A stretch of DNA of 64,000 nt, taken from assembly GCA_034927345.1 (NCBI GenBank), contig JAYFQE010000020.1, positions 17,826 through 81,825 on the forward strand. The letters are read 5' to 3'. Origin of the DNA: JAYFQE01 sp034927345. GTDB taxonomy: Bacteria; Bacillota; Clostridia; Saccharofermentanales; UBA5734. This document shows positions 27,755 through 37,280 of the stretch, piece after piece; position 1 is the stretch's first letter; every line of letters starts with the position of its first letter. The notes under the pieces are model-generated. The model made no database searches, was not told the DNA's origin, and saw nothing but the letters and a program-made list of their open reading frames with translations. Position numbers and translations under genes: made by a program.

Positions 27755-28858
27755 CTATTGCTCCGCTATATAGACAATGTCGCTGATCCGCCGGCCGTTG
27801 TGGTAAGGCTGGTTGGCGATCTGACCCATAAAAGTCATAACTGAAGACTGCCCGCCGTCGAGATTGTAGGCAGCTTTACAGCCAAGATCATAAAAAAGCT
27901 GCGATAGCTGGGTCATGGTCAGACCGTCGGAATAACCCGGCTGACGGCCGTCAACAAGGACAAAACAATAGTGGCCGGGCTCATAATAGCCAATCGCGCT
28001 GCGGGGATTGGCGGCGGTAACCGAGCTGTTGAACCGGGTCATCGGCTGTCCGTTGTCCAGAAGCATCGGACCGAATGACCAGGCCTGCCAGGCTCCGTTT
28101 TGCATGACCTTGTCCAGATTGAAGTCGCCGGCGGTTACCGTTTCCATTGTCCCGTCATAATTCATGACCAAAACATCCTGGAAGGTTGTTTCCCGGTATA
28201 GCTCGCCGTTGCGGATGACAATGCCGGCGTCGCGGATGCCGTAATAATCGCCGGACATAGCCAGTATAGCCTGATTTTCCTGGGCCATGTCAAGGACCTG
28301 GCCGGTCAAGCCGCGGCCGTACTGCCCGGTGGCAAACGCGGTCCGGAAATAATCGATATCGCTCAGATAGATATCGGCCGCGATATAGGCGACTTTACCG
28401 GTTTGCACACGGTTCAGGGTAATGCTGATATGGGCGCTCTGGTATGAGTGGTCTGTCTTGATGATATCGCCGCCGGTAAAACGTCCGGCGAATTTGGCTC
28501 CCCAGGCGCCAGATGCCGCCGATGTTGCCGCCGGAGCTGCGCTTGTCGTTGTCATGTCCGTGTTGCCGGCGGAGACGGAGATATTGTCGCCGATAATCGA
28601 AGCCCGGCTATCGGTCGCGCCGCCTGATTCACTGGCGCCGGCAGCCGTTACGGAAGGGCGGGGCAGCACAATGCCGGATGATTTAATGTCGCGGGGCAGG
28701 ACATGATGAAACAAAGCGAATATGACCAGTCCCGCGCCTACCAGCAGCAGATCAAAGAGGATAACCAGCGGCAGGGGTAAATTACGCCGCGCCGGTTTTT
28801 GGGGCCCGGCACGATGGACGGCCGTTGTGTGATCAGGTTGCTTAAGGCGTGATTTCAT
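27755..28858 (-). CDS. Membrane-anchored phosphodiester glycosidase (NAGPA domain)
   Basis: The 367-residue protein has one N-terminal membrane segment (about residues 30-52) and a low-complexity Ala/Ser/Thr linker to about residue 120. The NAGPA/DUF2233 domain includes GDYYGIRDAGIVIRNGELY, RSAIGYYEPGHYCFVLVDGR and the hallmark AAYNLDGGQSSVM near the end. Family members remove or process sugar phosphodiester caps on envelope glycans or exopolysaccharide. It should face outside the cell. Divergent from a GT2-GtrA glycosyltransferase, so both may serve surface glycan modification. Confidence 0.85.
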   Translation of the reverse strand: MKSRLKQPDHTTAVHRAGPQKPARRNLPLPLVILFDLLLVGAGLVIFALFHHVLPRDIKSSGIVLPRPSVTAAGASESGGATDSRASIIGDNISVSAGNTDMTTTSAAPAATSAASGAWGAKFAGRFTGGDIIKTDHSYQSAHISITLNRVQTGKVAYIAADIYLSDIDYFRTAFATGQYGRGLTGQVLDMAQENQAILAMSGDYYGIRDAGIVIRNGELYRETTFQDVLVMNYDGTMETVTAGDFNLDKVMQNGAWQAWSFGPMLLDNGQPMTRFNSSVTAANPRSAIGYYEPGHYCFVLVDGRQPGYSDGLTMTQLSQLFYDLGCKAAYNLDGGQSSVMTFMGQIANQPYHNGRRISDIVYIAEQ

Positions 28859-29199
28859 GTCATATTACCCCATGTTCTTTCTTGTCTGCTATTATACCGC
28901 AACTTTCCCCTCCTGCGGAGCCGGCAGACTGCTCAGACGTTAATGTCCGGGAGGTTGAAGCGCCGGCGCCGCGACCGGACAAGCGCCGCGGCCGGACGGC
29001 GGATAAACCGGTAATTTGACGAAAGCCTGAATCTTGTGTGAAAGTCTGCGCAAATGCGGCTTTTGGGGCTTTTGAGCCATTGAAGTGCATCATCTGATAT
29101 GATAGATTGCTGGTATAATAATGAATCCAGAGTCTGACTTGCATGGATCTGCCGGCCGGCAGAGGCAGAGGTTATTGATGATAGAAAGGCGGATGCCGC
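28859..29199. other. Divergent control region, no gene
   Basis: It holds a TATAAT on the minus strand (28891-28896) for the glycosidase gene and an extended -10 TGGTATAAT on the plus strand (29111-29119) for the glycosyltransferase. A possible reading frame at 28860-29144 on the minus strand has no ribosome site, no family features and biased composition, so I do not call it. Confidence 0.5.
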
Positions 29200-30243
29200 A
29201 TGGATTTGCCCAGCATTCTCATACCAGCTTACAAACCGGATCAGAAAATGATTGATTTAATTCAATCTTTACATCAAAAGGGCTTTTCCCGGATTATGAT
29301 CGTGAATGACGGCAGCGGGCCGCAATATGAGCCGGTCTTTATGACGGCTGCGGCTCTCGGCTGTCTGGTTTTACAGCACGCGGTCAACATGGGCAAAGGA
29401 CGTGCCCTGAAGACCGGTTTCAATGAGGCTCTGTACAGAGGCTATGCCGATCACGGCCTGATTACGGCCGATGCGGACGGTCAGCATACGCCGGCCGATA
29501 TCAGCCATATAGCGGAAGTCATGACCCAGAATCCGGATAGCCTTGTTTTGGGCGTCCGCCGGTTTACCGGGCAAGTGCCGCTGAAGAACCGGCTCGGCAA
29601 CGGAATTACCCGCCTGATTTTCGCCCTGATAAACGGGAAAACGGTTTATGATACCCAAACCGGCCTGCGCGGTATTCCCGCCGCCCATCTGCCGCTGATC
29701 CTGACCCTGGCCGGCGAACGATATGAATACGAAATGAACATGCTGCTGGCGATCAAACCGAATCATATACCGCTGGAGCAGGTGACGATCGAAACGGTTT
29801 ACATCGAAGGCAATAAATCCTCTCATTTCAAGGCTTTCCAGGATTCGGCGCGGATTTACGCGTTGTTGTTTAAATTTATCCTTTCCTCAGCCGCCGCGGC
29901 CGGCGTGGATTATGGAATTTTTGCCCTGATGCATATCAGCTTCCCCGGGCAGTTGATCGCCAGTGTCGTTGTCGCCCGGGCTTTCAGTTCGCTGATTAAT
30001 TTTCTGATCAACCGGAATCTGGTTTTCAAACAAAAAGGAGCCGCGGCTTCGGCCGCCGCCCGTTATTATGCACTGGCCGCGGCTGTCATGCTGGTCGGCT
30101 ACCTGATGATCAAAGGATTAACCGGATCCGTTGGCCTCAATGTTTATCTGGCTAAGGTTATCAGCGACGTATCACTCTATTTCGTCAGTTTCTATGTCCA
30201 GCGGGAATTTGTTTATCAGGTCCGCGAGCAGGCAAACACCTGA
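29200..30243 (+). CDS. GT2 glycosyltransferase fused to a GtrA-like membrane domain
   Basis: Residues 1-220 form a GT-A dolichol-phosphate-mannose synthase-like domain: LPSILIPAYKPD, the DXD-like TADADGQHTPAD, and TQTGLRGIP. Residues about 225-340 contain four hydrophobic spans of the GtrA type, ending in VSFYVQREFVYQ. Such fusions transfer a sugar to a polyprenyl phosphate and help flip it for envelope glycan decoration. Separate genes are more common, so the fusion is worth noting. It is divergent from the NAGPA-domain gene. The acceptor is not known. Confidence 0.88.
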   Translation: MDLPSILIPAYKPDQKMIDLIQSLHQKGFSRIMIVNDGSGPQYEPVFMTAAALGCLVLQHAVNMGKGRALKTGFNEALYRGYADHGLITADADGQHTPADISHIAEVMTQNPDSLVLGVRRFTGQVPLKNRLGNGITRLIFALINGKTVYDTQTGLRGIPAAHLPLILTLAGERYEYEMNMLLAIKPNHIPLEQVTIETVYIEGNKSSHFKAFQDSARIYALLFKFILSSAAAAGVDYGIFALMHISFPGQLIASVVVARAFSSLINFLINRNLVFKQKGAAASAAARYYALAAAVMLVGYLMIKGLTGSVGLNVYLAKVISDVSLYFVSFYVQREFVYQVREQANT

Positions 30244-30270
30244 TCAGATCCGGCATAGGACAATCCGGCG

Positions 30271-30279
30271 TGTTATAAT
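30271..30279 (+). promoter_or_regulatory. Extended -10 promoter of the giant helicase gene
   Basis: TGTTATAAT (TGn plus perfect TATAAT) lies 90 bases before the ATG, with no strong -35, as is common for extended -10 promoters. It gives the large gene its own transcript. Confidence 0.55.
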
Positions 30280-30368
30280 GAAGTTCGCAACGTTCCCTGA
30301 GCCGGCCGGAATGAACGGCAGAGCGGGAATGTTGGCCGGGACCATAACACTGCCGGAGGATATGCGAT

Positions 30369-33300
30369 ATGGCCGAGAACCAGACAACCTGCTCTGTTCG
30401 GCAGGATTTGAGTTTTGATATCCAATACAGTCCCCTTGTAAATTTCGCGATGCAGCAGAACCATGTGCCGATTATCCGGCGCCTGCTTATTAAAAATGAA
30501 TCTCCGGAATCCATGGACAATCTGGCGCTGACCCTTGCCGGCGCGTCGGAGTTTGTCCGCCCGTATACAAAACAAATCATGTCGCTGCCGGCCCAGACCG
30601 ATCTGGATGTCGGTCTGGTCGATCTGCAGCTGCAGCCGGAATTTCTCGCCGGCCTGACTGAGCGGCTGGCTGGCGAAATAAGAGTGTCCCTGGATCGCGC
30701 CGACGGATCAACCCTGTTGAAAAAAACGATGTCATTGGACGTGCTGGCTTTCGATGAATGGGGCGGCGCCGCTGTCCTGCCGGAGCTGCTATGCGCTTTT
30801 GTTACGCCCAACCACCCGGCTATAGCCGATATCCTCGTCCAAGCCGCCGTATTTTTAAAACAGTGGACCGGAGATCCCTCGCTGGACGGCTATCAGCGTA
30901 AAGAACCTAACCGCGTGCGTCAGCAGGCCGCGGCGATATACGGAGCCCTGCAGGCCCGGCAGATTGTCTATTGCCTGCCGCCGGCCAGTTTTGAGCAAAA
31001 CGGCCAGCGGATCCGTCTGGCCGATGTCCTGTTAGAAAAGAAGATGGGCACCTGCCTGGATCTGACGCTGCTTTATGCCGCCTGCCTGGAGGCCGCCGGT
31101 TTGAATCCGGTGCTCAATATCATCAAAGACCATGCCTTCGCCGGCGTTTGGCTTACGGATACCTGTTTCCCGGAAACGCTTCAGGACGATGTTTCTTTAC
31201 TGGCCAAACAAACCGCGGCCGGTATTCAGGATTTGCTGCTGGTCGAAACGACTGCCTTTGTCGCCGGTAAATCGATCCCCTTTGATGACGCGGAAAAACT
31301 GGCGCTGCAGCATTTACGCAAAGAAGACGACTTTATCTGCCTGATCGATATCCGCCGGGCCCGGGCTTCGGGCATCCGGCCTTTACCGCAGCGTATTTTA
31401 AAACCCGGCGGCTGGACTGTCCGGACGGACGCGGCGGAGCCGGGAATAACTGAACGCCCGGAGCCGGCCGCGCCAGCCGATCTGGAAATCCAGGCGCGAT
31501 TGAAGGCCGTTGACGCTGCGCCGCCGATGACCCGGCAAAAGCAGTGGGAGCGTAAATTACTTGATTTGAGTTTGCGCAATACCTTGCTTAATTTCCGGCT
31601 GACAAAAAATACTGTCCGCCTTTTCGCCCGCCAGTTGGCGCATTTGGAAGATTTATTGTCCAACGGCACAGATTTTCAGGTTCTGGAACGGCCGGCAGAC
31701 TGGCTGGATGATCCGCGTGATCCGCGTTCTTTTGAAAACCAATTTAATCTGGATCCCTATGAACAGCTGCTGGAATTTGAATTTCAACAAAAACGGCTGC
31801 GCACGCCGCTGGATGCCGCCGACCTGCTGAACGCCATGACCGGCTTGTATCGCAGCGCCCGTTCATCGCTCGAGGAAAACGGCGCCAATACTTTGTACCT
31901 GGCCCTGGGCTTTTTGCGTTGGTATGAAACCGACATCAGCCAGCAGCCGCGGTATGCGCCTCTGGTGCTGATTCCGGTCGACCTGATCCGCCGGTCGGTC
32001 AGCAAAGGTTATATGATTCGCAACCGCGATGAAGAACCACAAGTCAATATTACGCTGCTGGAACTGCTGCGTCAGGATTTTGGCCTGACCATCAGCGGCC
32101 TTGATCCGCTGCCGCGCGATGAAAACGGCGTTGATGTCAAGGCCGTGCTGAATATTTTCCGCCAGGCGGTCTTGCAGCGGCCGCGGTGGACGGTCCTGGA
32201 TGAAGCTTACCTGGGTATTTTCTCCTTTACGCAATTCATCATGTGGTATGATATCCGGAATCGCGCGGATGATCTGGCGAAGAACCGGGTTGTCGCCAGT
32301 TTGATGGCCGGGAAGCTGTCCTGGCAGCCGAAGGAGCTTTTGCCTCCCGATCTGGATTTGGATGAACTCTATGATCCTGAACAGACTTTCCTGCCGATCA
32401 GCGCCGACGCTTCGCAGCTGGCGGCGATTCATGCCGCCGGCGAAGGGCAGAGCTTCGTGCTGCATGGTCCGCCGGGAACCGGCAAATCGCAGACCATTAC
32501 CAACCTGATTGCCAACGCTCTGGCCCGGGGGAAAACAGTTTTATTCGTGGCGGAAAAGATGGCGGCGCTGACCGTGGTGCAGCGGCGGCTGGAGGCTATC
32601 GGCCTCGGCCCCTTCTGTCTGGAGCTGCATTCAAATAAATCGCGTAAAAAAGATGTCCTGGAGCAATTGCGCCTGGCATCGGAGATCGCCCGCACCGGAC
32701 CGCCGGAAGGCTACGCCCGCCAGGCCGGATTGCTGCATGAACTGCGGGGCGACTTAAGCGCCTATGTGCGCCGGTTATATCGGACTTATCCTTTCGGCCT
32801 GAATCTTTTTGAGGCGATCAGCCGATTCGGCGAACTGTCGGATGCCGCTGAAGGTGTGATTTTGGACACCTCGGTTTTTGCCGATCTGGAACAAAGCCAG
32901 GTGGATCAATGGTTTGCCTTGACCGGCGATCTTCAGGCCGCCGCCCGGGATATCGGCCGGCCTTATCGTCATCCGCTGGCCGATCTGGCTGTGACGCAGT
33001 GGAGCCAGTCGGCCAAATCGGCGGCGGCCGCCCAGCTGCCGCAATATCTGGAGGCTCTGGCGGAAGCCGCGCGTCAAACGGAGACGATCCGGAATCTGCT
33101 GCAGCTGCCGGGATGTCCTGAACCGGGCCGTCCGGCTGTTTTACGCCGCCAGGCTGAAAATCTGCAACGCGTCTGCCGGCAAATCGCTGCTTTACCTGAT
33201 TTGCCGCCTGTCCTGCTGACCGCGCCGGATTTGGCTGTGCTGGCCGGCCAACTGGATACCGTATGCGGCCAAGGTCAGGTGATGACCGCCGCGCAGGCGG

Positions 33301-36300
33301 CGTTGGCGGCCGTTTTCCGGGACTCTGTCTTTGACGAATCCGGCGAGACCTTGCTGACCGCCTGGAGACAGTATTCGCAGAAGGGATTTCTGCCGCGCCT
33401 TATGGGACAGCTCCGTCTGGGCAAGCGCCTGAAGCAGCATCTCAAACCCGGCTGCCGCCTGGCAGCCGGCCAGATCGAGTCATTGCTTCAACATCTGGCT
33501 CATCATCAAAACGCCCGCCGGCAAATCGACCGCGTCCGGCCTTTGATTCCCGGGCAGCTGGACGGTTATTGGCAGGATCTGACCACCGATTGGGCAGCCG
33601 GCCGGCAGTATGCGGCCTGTCTGCCGGAACTGGCGCAAGCGATGGAAACTTTAACCGGCGACTGCCGGAGCGCCGACCGGTTAGCTTTGCGTTTCAGCGA
33701 AATAATGTCCGGCCGGCCAGACCGCGAAAAACTGGCCGTTTACCTGCAGACGATGGATCGGCAGGCTCAGCTGCAGCAACAGCTGGCCGCCTTGCTGGCG
33801 ATCGATTTTTCGGCATTGAGCGAAGAAGATATTCCGAATGAACCGTCTGATCCGGCTGCTGCGGCCGAACCGGCTGAAACAGATCGGACGGCCGGATCCT
33901 GGTACATCTGGCTGATGCCGGTAGCCAAAGGCTGGCTGGATAATCTGGCTCAGCTGCGCGAGTGGTGCGTATGGCGGACGGTACGCGGCCGGGCCTGCGA
34001 GGCCGGACTTACGCCGCTGGTTACCGCGCTGGAGCAGGGCGTTTTCGGTCCGGATGAAGGGCCGGCTGCTTTTGCCCGGGCTTTTTATCAAGCAGCGGCA
34101 ACCTGGATTATTGAACAGGATCCGGCCTTGAACGCATTTTCCGGTCAGTTGTTTGAAGAAAAAATCCGCCGTTTCAAACAGAATTATGCCCAGTTTGAGC
34201 AAATGACCCAAAAGGAGCTCTATGCCCGCCTGGCAGCCGGCGTTCCCCGCTTCGACCTGGAAGCCGCCGCCAGTTCGGAACTGGGCATCCTGCAGCGCGC
34301 GATCAAGAGCAACGGCCGCGCCCTGTCGATCCGCCGCTTATTTGAACTGATACCTAATCTGCTGCCCCGTCTGACGCCGTGCATGCTGATGAGCCCGATA
34401 TCAGTCGCCCAATACCTGGATCCCGGCCAGACTTTGTTTGATCTGGTGGTTTTTGATGAAGCGTCGCAGATGCCGACCTGTGAAGCTGTCGGCGCCATGG
34501 CCCGAGGCCGCGAGGTCGTGGTGGTCGGCGATCCGCGCCAGTTGCCGCCGACCAGCTTTTTCGCGATCGACAACACAGACGAGGAGCACTTCGATACGGA
34601 AGATCTGGAAAGTGTTCTTGACGACTGCCTGGCGCTGTCTATGCCGCAAATGCATCTGCTCTGGCATTACCGCAGCCGGCACGAGAGCTTGATTGCTTTT
34701 TCCAACCGGCAATATTACGAGAACAAGCTGCTGACCTTTCCATCGCCCAGCGATCTGGTTTCCCGGGTCCGGCTGGTGCCGGTCGACGGCGTTTACGATC
34801 GCGGCCGCAGCAAGCAAAACCGGATCGAAGCGCAGGCGGTGGTGGATGAGATTGTCCGCCGTTTGCAGGATCCGCTTCTTGGCCGCCAAAGCATCGGCGT
34901 CGTGACCTTTAATACCATCCAGCAAAATCTGATCGATGACCTGCTGACCGATGTTTTCCGCGAACGGCCGGATTTGGAGGAAAAAGCCACACAGGGCATT
35001 GAACCGGTCTTTATCAAGAATCTGGAAAATGTCCAGGGCGATGAACGTGATGTCATTCTCTTTTCCATCGGTTATGGGCCGGACAAGAACGGCCGCGTCA
35101 GCCTCAATTTCGGTCCGCTGAATCGGGAGGGCGGCTGGCGGCGCCTGAATGTCGCCGCTTCCCGCGCCCGAAATGAGATGATGGTTTTCTCGACCATTCA
35201 ACCGGAACAACTGGATATAACGCGGACCAGCGCGCTCGGCGTAGCCGGCTTAAAAGCGTTTCTTGAATATGCCCGGCGCGGCCGCCAGGGCTTGCCGGTT
35301 TCCGCAGCTCAGACGGTTATGGCTCAGACGCCGGGCATACCGGCGGCCGATTCGGCCGGCCTGGCCGCTCAGGTCGCCGCCGCGTTGGAGGAAAACGGTT
35401 ATCCGACGCAATTGTTGGTGGGCAGTTCCGGCTATCGGATTGACCTGGGCGTCATTCATCCGGACCGGCCTGGCGAATACATTTTAGGTATTCTCTGCAA
35501 CGGCGCCACTTATCGGAACGCCAGGACAACCCGCGACCGGGAAGTCCTGCAAATGAGCATTCTGCAGCAACTCGGCTGGCAGCTGCATCAGATCTGGGCG
35601 GTTGACTGGTGGGAAAATCCGGCGAAAGAAATCCGGCGCCTCCTGCAGCGCCTGGAGGTGTTGCGTCATGAAACCGCGGATGCGCTGCCGGTTGAAGCGG
35701 CAGCCCGGCCTGCCGTCCAACCTTCTGCCCAGCCTGCCGCTGAACTGCCGGCTGTCAACCGGCTGGCTCAGGCATCGCCGCCGCCGGTCGGACAAACCGG
35801 CCGGGAACCCTCCGTCAAGCCGCCCGCGGCGGACGGACGCCCTTATGTCATAACCGGCCTGTCTTTTACCCCTCTCAGCCTGGAAGCTTTTCTGCTGCCG
35901 AAAAACACCGGCTTGATTGCCGGCAAGATGCAGGCGATCCTGAAAGCAGAAGCGCCGATCAGCCGGCTCCTGCTCTTTAAACGATTATTACAGTCCTGCG
36001 GACTCAACCGCCTCAGCCCGCGCCTGGAACAAAAACTGGACCAGGTTCTGGCAGCCGGCGCCGTTCAAATGATCCGGCATGACGACTTGATCTTCTGCTG
36101 GCTGCCGGACCAGAATCCGACCGGCTATTGCGAATGGCGCCAGGCGGAAGACGATGCGGCGCGGCGTCAGCCGGAGGACCTGCCGCCGGAAGAAATTGCG
36201 GCCCTGGTACGCCAGATCCTGCGGCGGCAGATCGGTATGCCGCGGACGGATCTGATTCGGGAAGGCGCCCGCATGCTGGGCTATAGCCGAATGGGAGCAG

Positions 36301-36401
36301 CGATCGACCGCGTTTTCCGGCAGGGAATCGATTTGGCGCTGGAATGGGGATGGGCGGCCGACAGCAGGAATGACGGCGGCTATTTGTCGGCCGGTACCTG
36401 A
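30369..36401 (+). CDS. Giant DUF4011/DUF3320 SF1 helicase with transglutaminase-like and Vsr-like domains
   Basis: This 2010-residue protein is by far the longest in the window. In order it has an N-terminal beta domain (1-150), then a transglutaminase-like unit with Cys229 (MGTCLDLTLLYAACLEAAGL) and His255 (KDHAFAGVWL). A DUF4011 region (about 395-640) contains KLLDLSLRNTLLNF. The SF1 helicase has Walker A GPPGTGKS at 700-707, a long helical insert, Walker B DEAS at 1363, GDPRQLPP, and the arginine-finger motif NVAASRAR. A Vsr-like nuclease (about 1667-1750, Asp1692 in YRIDLG) and a C-terminal DUF3320 domain follow. GGAGG precedes the ATG. Homologues are often proposed as defence or nucleic-acid-processing proteins; activity is unproven. 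Confidence 0.85.
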   Translation: MAENQTTCSVRQDLSFDIQYSPLVNFAMQQNHVPIIRRLLIKNESPESMDNLALTLAGASEFVRPYTKQIMSLPAQTDLDVGLVDLQLQPEFLAGLTERLAGEIRVSLDRADGSTLLKKTMSLDVLAFDEWGGAAVLPELLCAFVTPNHPAIADILVQAAVFLKQWTGDPSLDGYQRKEPNRVRQQAAAIYGALQARQIVYCLPPASFEQNGQRIRLADVLLEKKMGTCLDLTLLYAACLEAAGLNPVLNIIKDHAFAGVWLTDTCFPETLQDDVSLLAKQTAAGIQDLLLVETTAFVAGKSIPFDDAEKLALQHLRKEDDFICLIDIRRARASGIRPLPQRILKPGGWTVRTDAAEPGITERPEPAAPADLEIQARLKAVDAAPPMTRQKQWERKLLDLSLRNTLLNFRLTKNTVRLFARQLAHLEDLLSNGTDFQVLERPADWLDDPRDPRSFENQFNLDPYEQLLEFEFQQKRLRTPLDAADLLNAMTGLYRSARSSLEENGANTLYLALGFLRWYETDISQQPRYAPLVLIPVDLIRRSVSKGYMIRNRDEEPQVNITLLELLRQDFGLTISGLDPLPRDENGVDVKAVLNIFRQAVLQRPRWTVLDEAYLGIFSFTQFIMWYDIRNRADDLAKNRVVASLMAGKLSWQPKELLPPDLDLDELYDPEQTFLPISADASQLAAIHAAGEGQSFVLHGPPGTGKSQTITNLIANALARGKTVLFVAEKMAALTVVQRRLEAIGLGPFCLELHSNKSRKKDVLEQLRLASEIARTGPPEGYARQAGLLHELRGDLSAYVRRLYRTYPFGLNLFEAISRFGELSDAAEGVILDTSVFADLEQSQVDQWFALTGDLQAAARDIGRPYRHPLADLAVTQWSQSAKSAAAAQLPQYLEALAEAARQTETIRNLLQLPGCPEPGRPAVLRRQAENLQRVCRQIAALPDLPPVLLTAPDLAVLAGQLDTVCGQGQVMTAAQAALAAVFRDSVFDESGETLLTAWRQYSQKGFLPRLMGQLRLGKRLKQHLKPGCRLAAGQIESLLQHLAHHQNARRQIDRVRPLIPGQLDGYWQDLTTDWAAGRQYAACLPELAQAMETLTGDCRSADRLALRFSEIMSGRPDREKLAVYLQTMDRQAQLQQQLAALLAIDFSALSEEDIPNEPSDPAAAAEPAETDRTAGSWYIWLMPVAKGWLDNLAQLREWCVWRTVRGRACEAGLTPLVTALEQGVFGPDEGPAAFARAFYQAAATWIIEQDPALNAFSGQLFEEKIRRFKQNYAQFEQMTQKELYARLAAGVPRFDLEAAASSELGILQRAIKSNGRALSIRRLFELIPNLLPRLTPCMLMSPISVAQYLDPGQTLFDLVVFDEASQMPTCEAVGAMARGREVVVVGDPRQLPPTSFFAIDNTDEEHFDTEDLESVLDDCLALSMPQMHLLWHYRSRHESLIAFSNRQYYENKLLTFPSPSDLVSRVRLVPVDGVYDRGRSKQNRIEAQAVVDEIVRRLQDPLLGRQSIGVVTFNTIQQNLIDDLLTDVFRERPDLEEKATQGIEPVFIKNLENVQGDERDVILFSIGYGPDKNGRVSLNFGPLNREGGWRRLNVAASRARNEMMVFSTIQPEQLDITRTSALGVAGLKAFLEYARRGRQGLPVSAAQTVMAQTPGIPAADSAGLAAQVAAALEENGYPTQLLVGSSGYRIDLGVIHPDRPGEYILGILCNGATYRNARTTRDREVLQMSILQQLGWQLHQIWAVDWWENPAKEIRRLLQRLEVLRHETADALPVEAAARPAVQPSAQPAAELPAVNRLAQASPPPVGQTGREPSVKPPAADGRPYVITGLSFTPLSLEAFLLPKNTGLIAGKMQAILKAEAPISRLLLFKRLLQSCGLNRLSPRLEQKLDQVLAAGAVQMIRHDDLIFCWLPDQNPTGYCEWRQAEDDAARRQPEDLPPEEIAALVRQILRRQIGMPRTDLIREGARMLGYSRMGAAIDRVFRQGIDLALEWGWAADSRNDGGYLSAGT

Positions 36402-36472
36402 ATAGATTCTCTCGCCGGCATATAACCGGCAGATGCTCATTATAAACATCAGCCGGGAATGGCGGGAATTGC

Positions 36473-36501
36473 TTGTCAGACTGTAGGAAAGAAACTAGAA
36501 T
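36473..36501 (+). promoter_or_regulatory. Sigma-A-type promoter for nanE and following genes
   Basis: TTGTCA (36473-36478), a 17-base spacer and TAGAAT (36496-36501) lie about 62 bases before the nanE start. Confidence 0.65.
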
Positions 36502-36563
36502 AAGATGGAATGATCGGCCGGCGGCGTTTATCTGAGTTGTCCGACCTGAAAAGAGGTACGACG

Positions 36564-37247
36564 ATGGATAATTCAATATTGATTCAATTAAAAGGCAAGT
36601 TGATTGTTTCTTGCCAGGCGTTGATTCATGAACCGCTGCATGGCTCGGAAATTATGGCGCGTATGGCGCTGGCAGCGACTCTGGGCGGGGCGTCGGGTAT
36701 TCGCGCCAACAGTCCGGAGGATATTATTGCTATTAAAAAGATCATTCGTCTGCCGGTGATCGGCATTCATAAGGTCAATTATCCGGACAGTCCGGTCATG
36801 ATTACGCCGACGATGCGGGAAATCGATGATTTAGCCGCGGCAAAGCCGGAGATCATCGCCCTCGACGCGACCGACCGCCTGCGTCCGGGCGGCGTTACTT
36901 TGGACGAGCTGTATGCCGGGATCCGGCAACGATATCCGGATCAGCTGCTGATGGCCGATTGTTCGACGCTGGCCGAGGGTATTCATGCGGCCGAATTGGG
37001 TTTTGACTGTGTCGCGACAACCCTCTGCGGCTATACCGAATATACGCAGGGCGCCGTTCTGCCTTGCTTGTCGCTGGTTCATGATTTAGCTGCCCGGCTG
37101 TCGATACCGGTTATTGCCGAGGGCGGCATCTGGTCTCCCGACGAATTGCGCGCCGCCATGGAGCAGGGCGCATATGCCGGCGTCGTCGGCACGGCGATAA
37201 CGCGGCCTCTGGAGATTACCCGCCGTTTTGCCGATGTCCTTGAGTAA
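36564..37247 (+). CDS. nanE: N-acetylmannosamine-6-phosphate 2-epimerase
   Basis: The ATG at 36564 follows AAGAGGT by 7 bases. The 227-residue TIM barrel matches NanE: LIVSCQALIHEPLHG, GASGIRANSPEDI, the catalytic Lys region GIHKVNYPDSPVMITPT, the MADCSTLAEGIHAAELGFD segment and the catalytic Glu in VIAEGGIW. It converts ManNAc-6-phosphate to GlcNAc-6-phosphate in sialic acid or ManNAc use. nanA, nagA and nagB are not in the window, but a BadF-type amino-sugar kinase lies 4 kb away. It is 33 bases upstream of the SecA-like gene. Confidence 0.93.
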   Translation: MDNSILIQLKGKLIVSCQALIHEPLHGSEIMARMALAATLGGASGIRANSPEDIIAIKKIIRLPVIGIHKVNYPDSPVMITPTMREIDDLAAAKPEIIALDATDRLRPGGVTLDELYAGIRQRYPDQLLMADCSTLAEGIHAAELGFDCVATTLCGYTEYTQGAVLPCLSLVHDLAARLSIPVIAEGGIWSPDELRAAMEQGAYAGVVGTAITRPLEITRRFADVLE

Positions 37248-37280
37248 AGAGTATATCCGGACAGGTATGAGGATATTGTT

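Noticed and set aside
28860..29144. 94-codon minus-strand frame in the glycosidase/glycosyltransferase gap
   Set aside because: It overlaps promoter elements, lacks a ribosome site and shows no family features.
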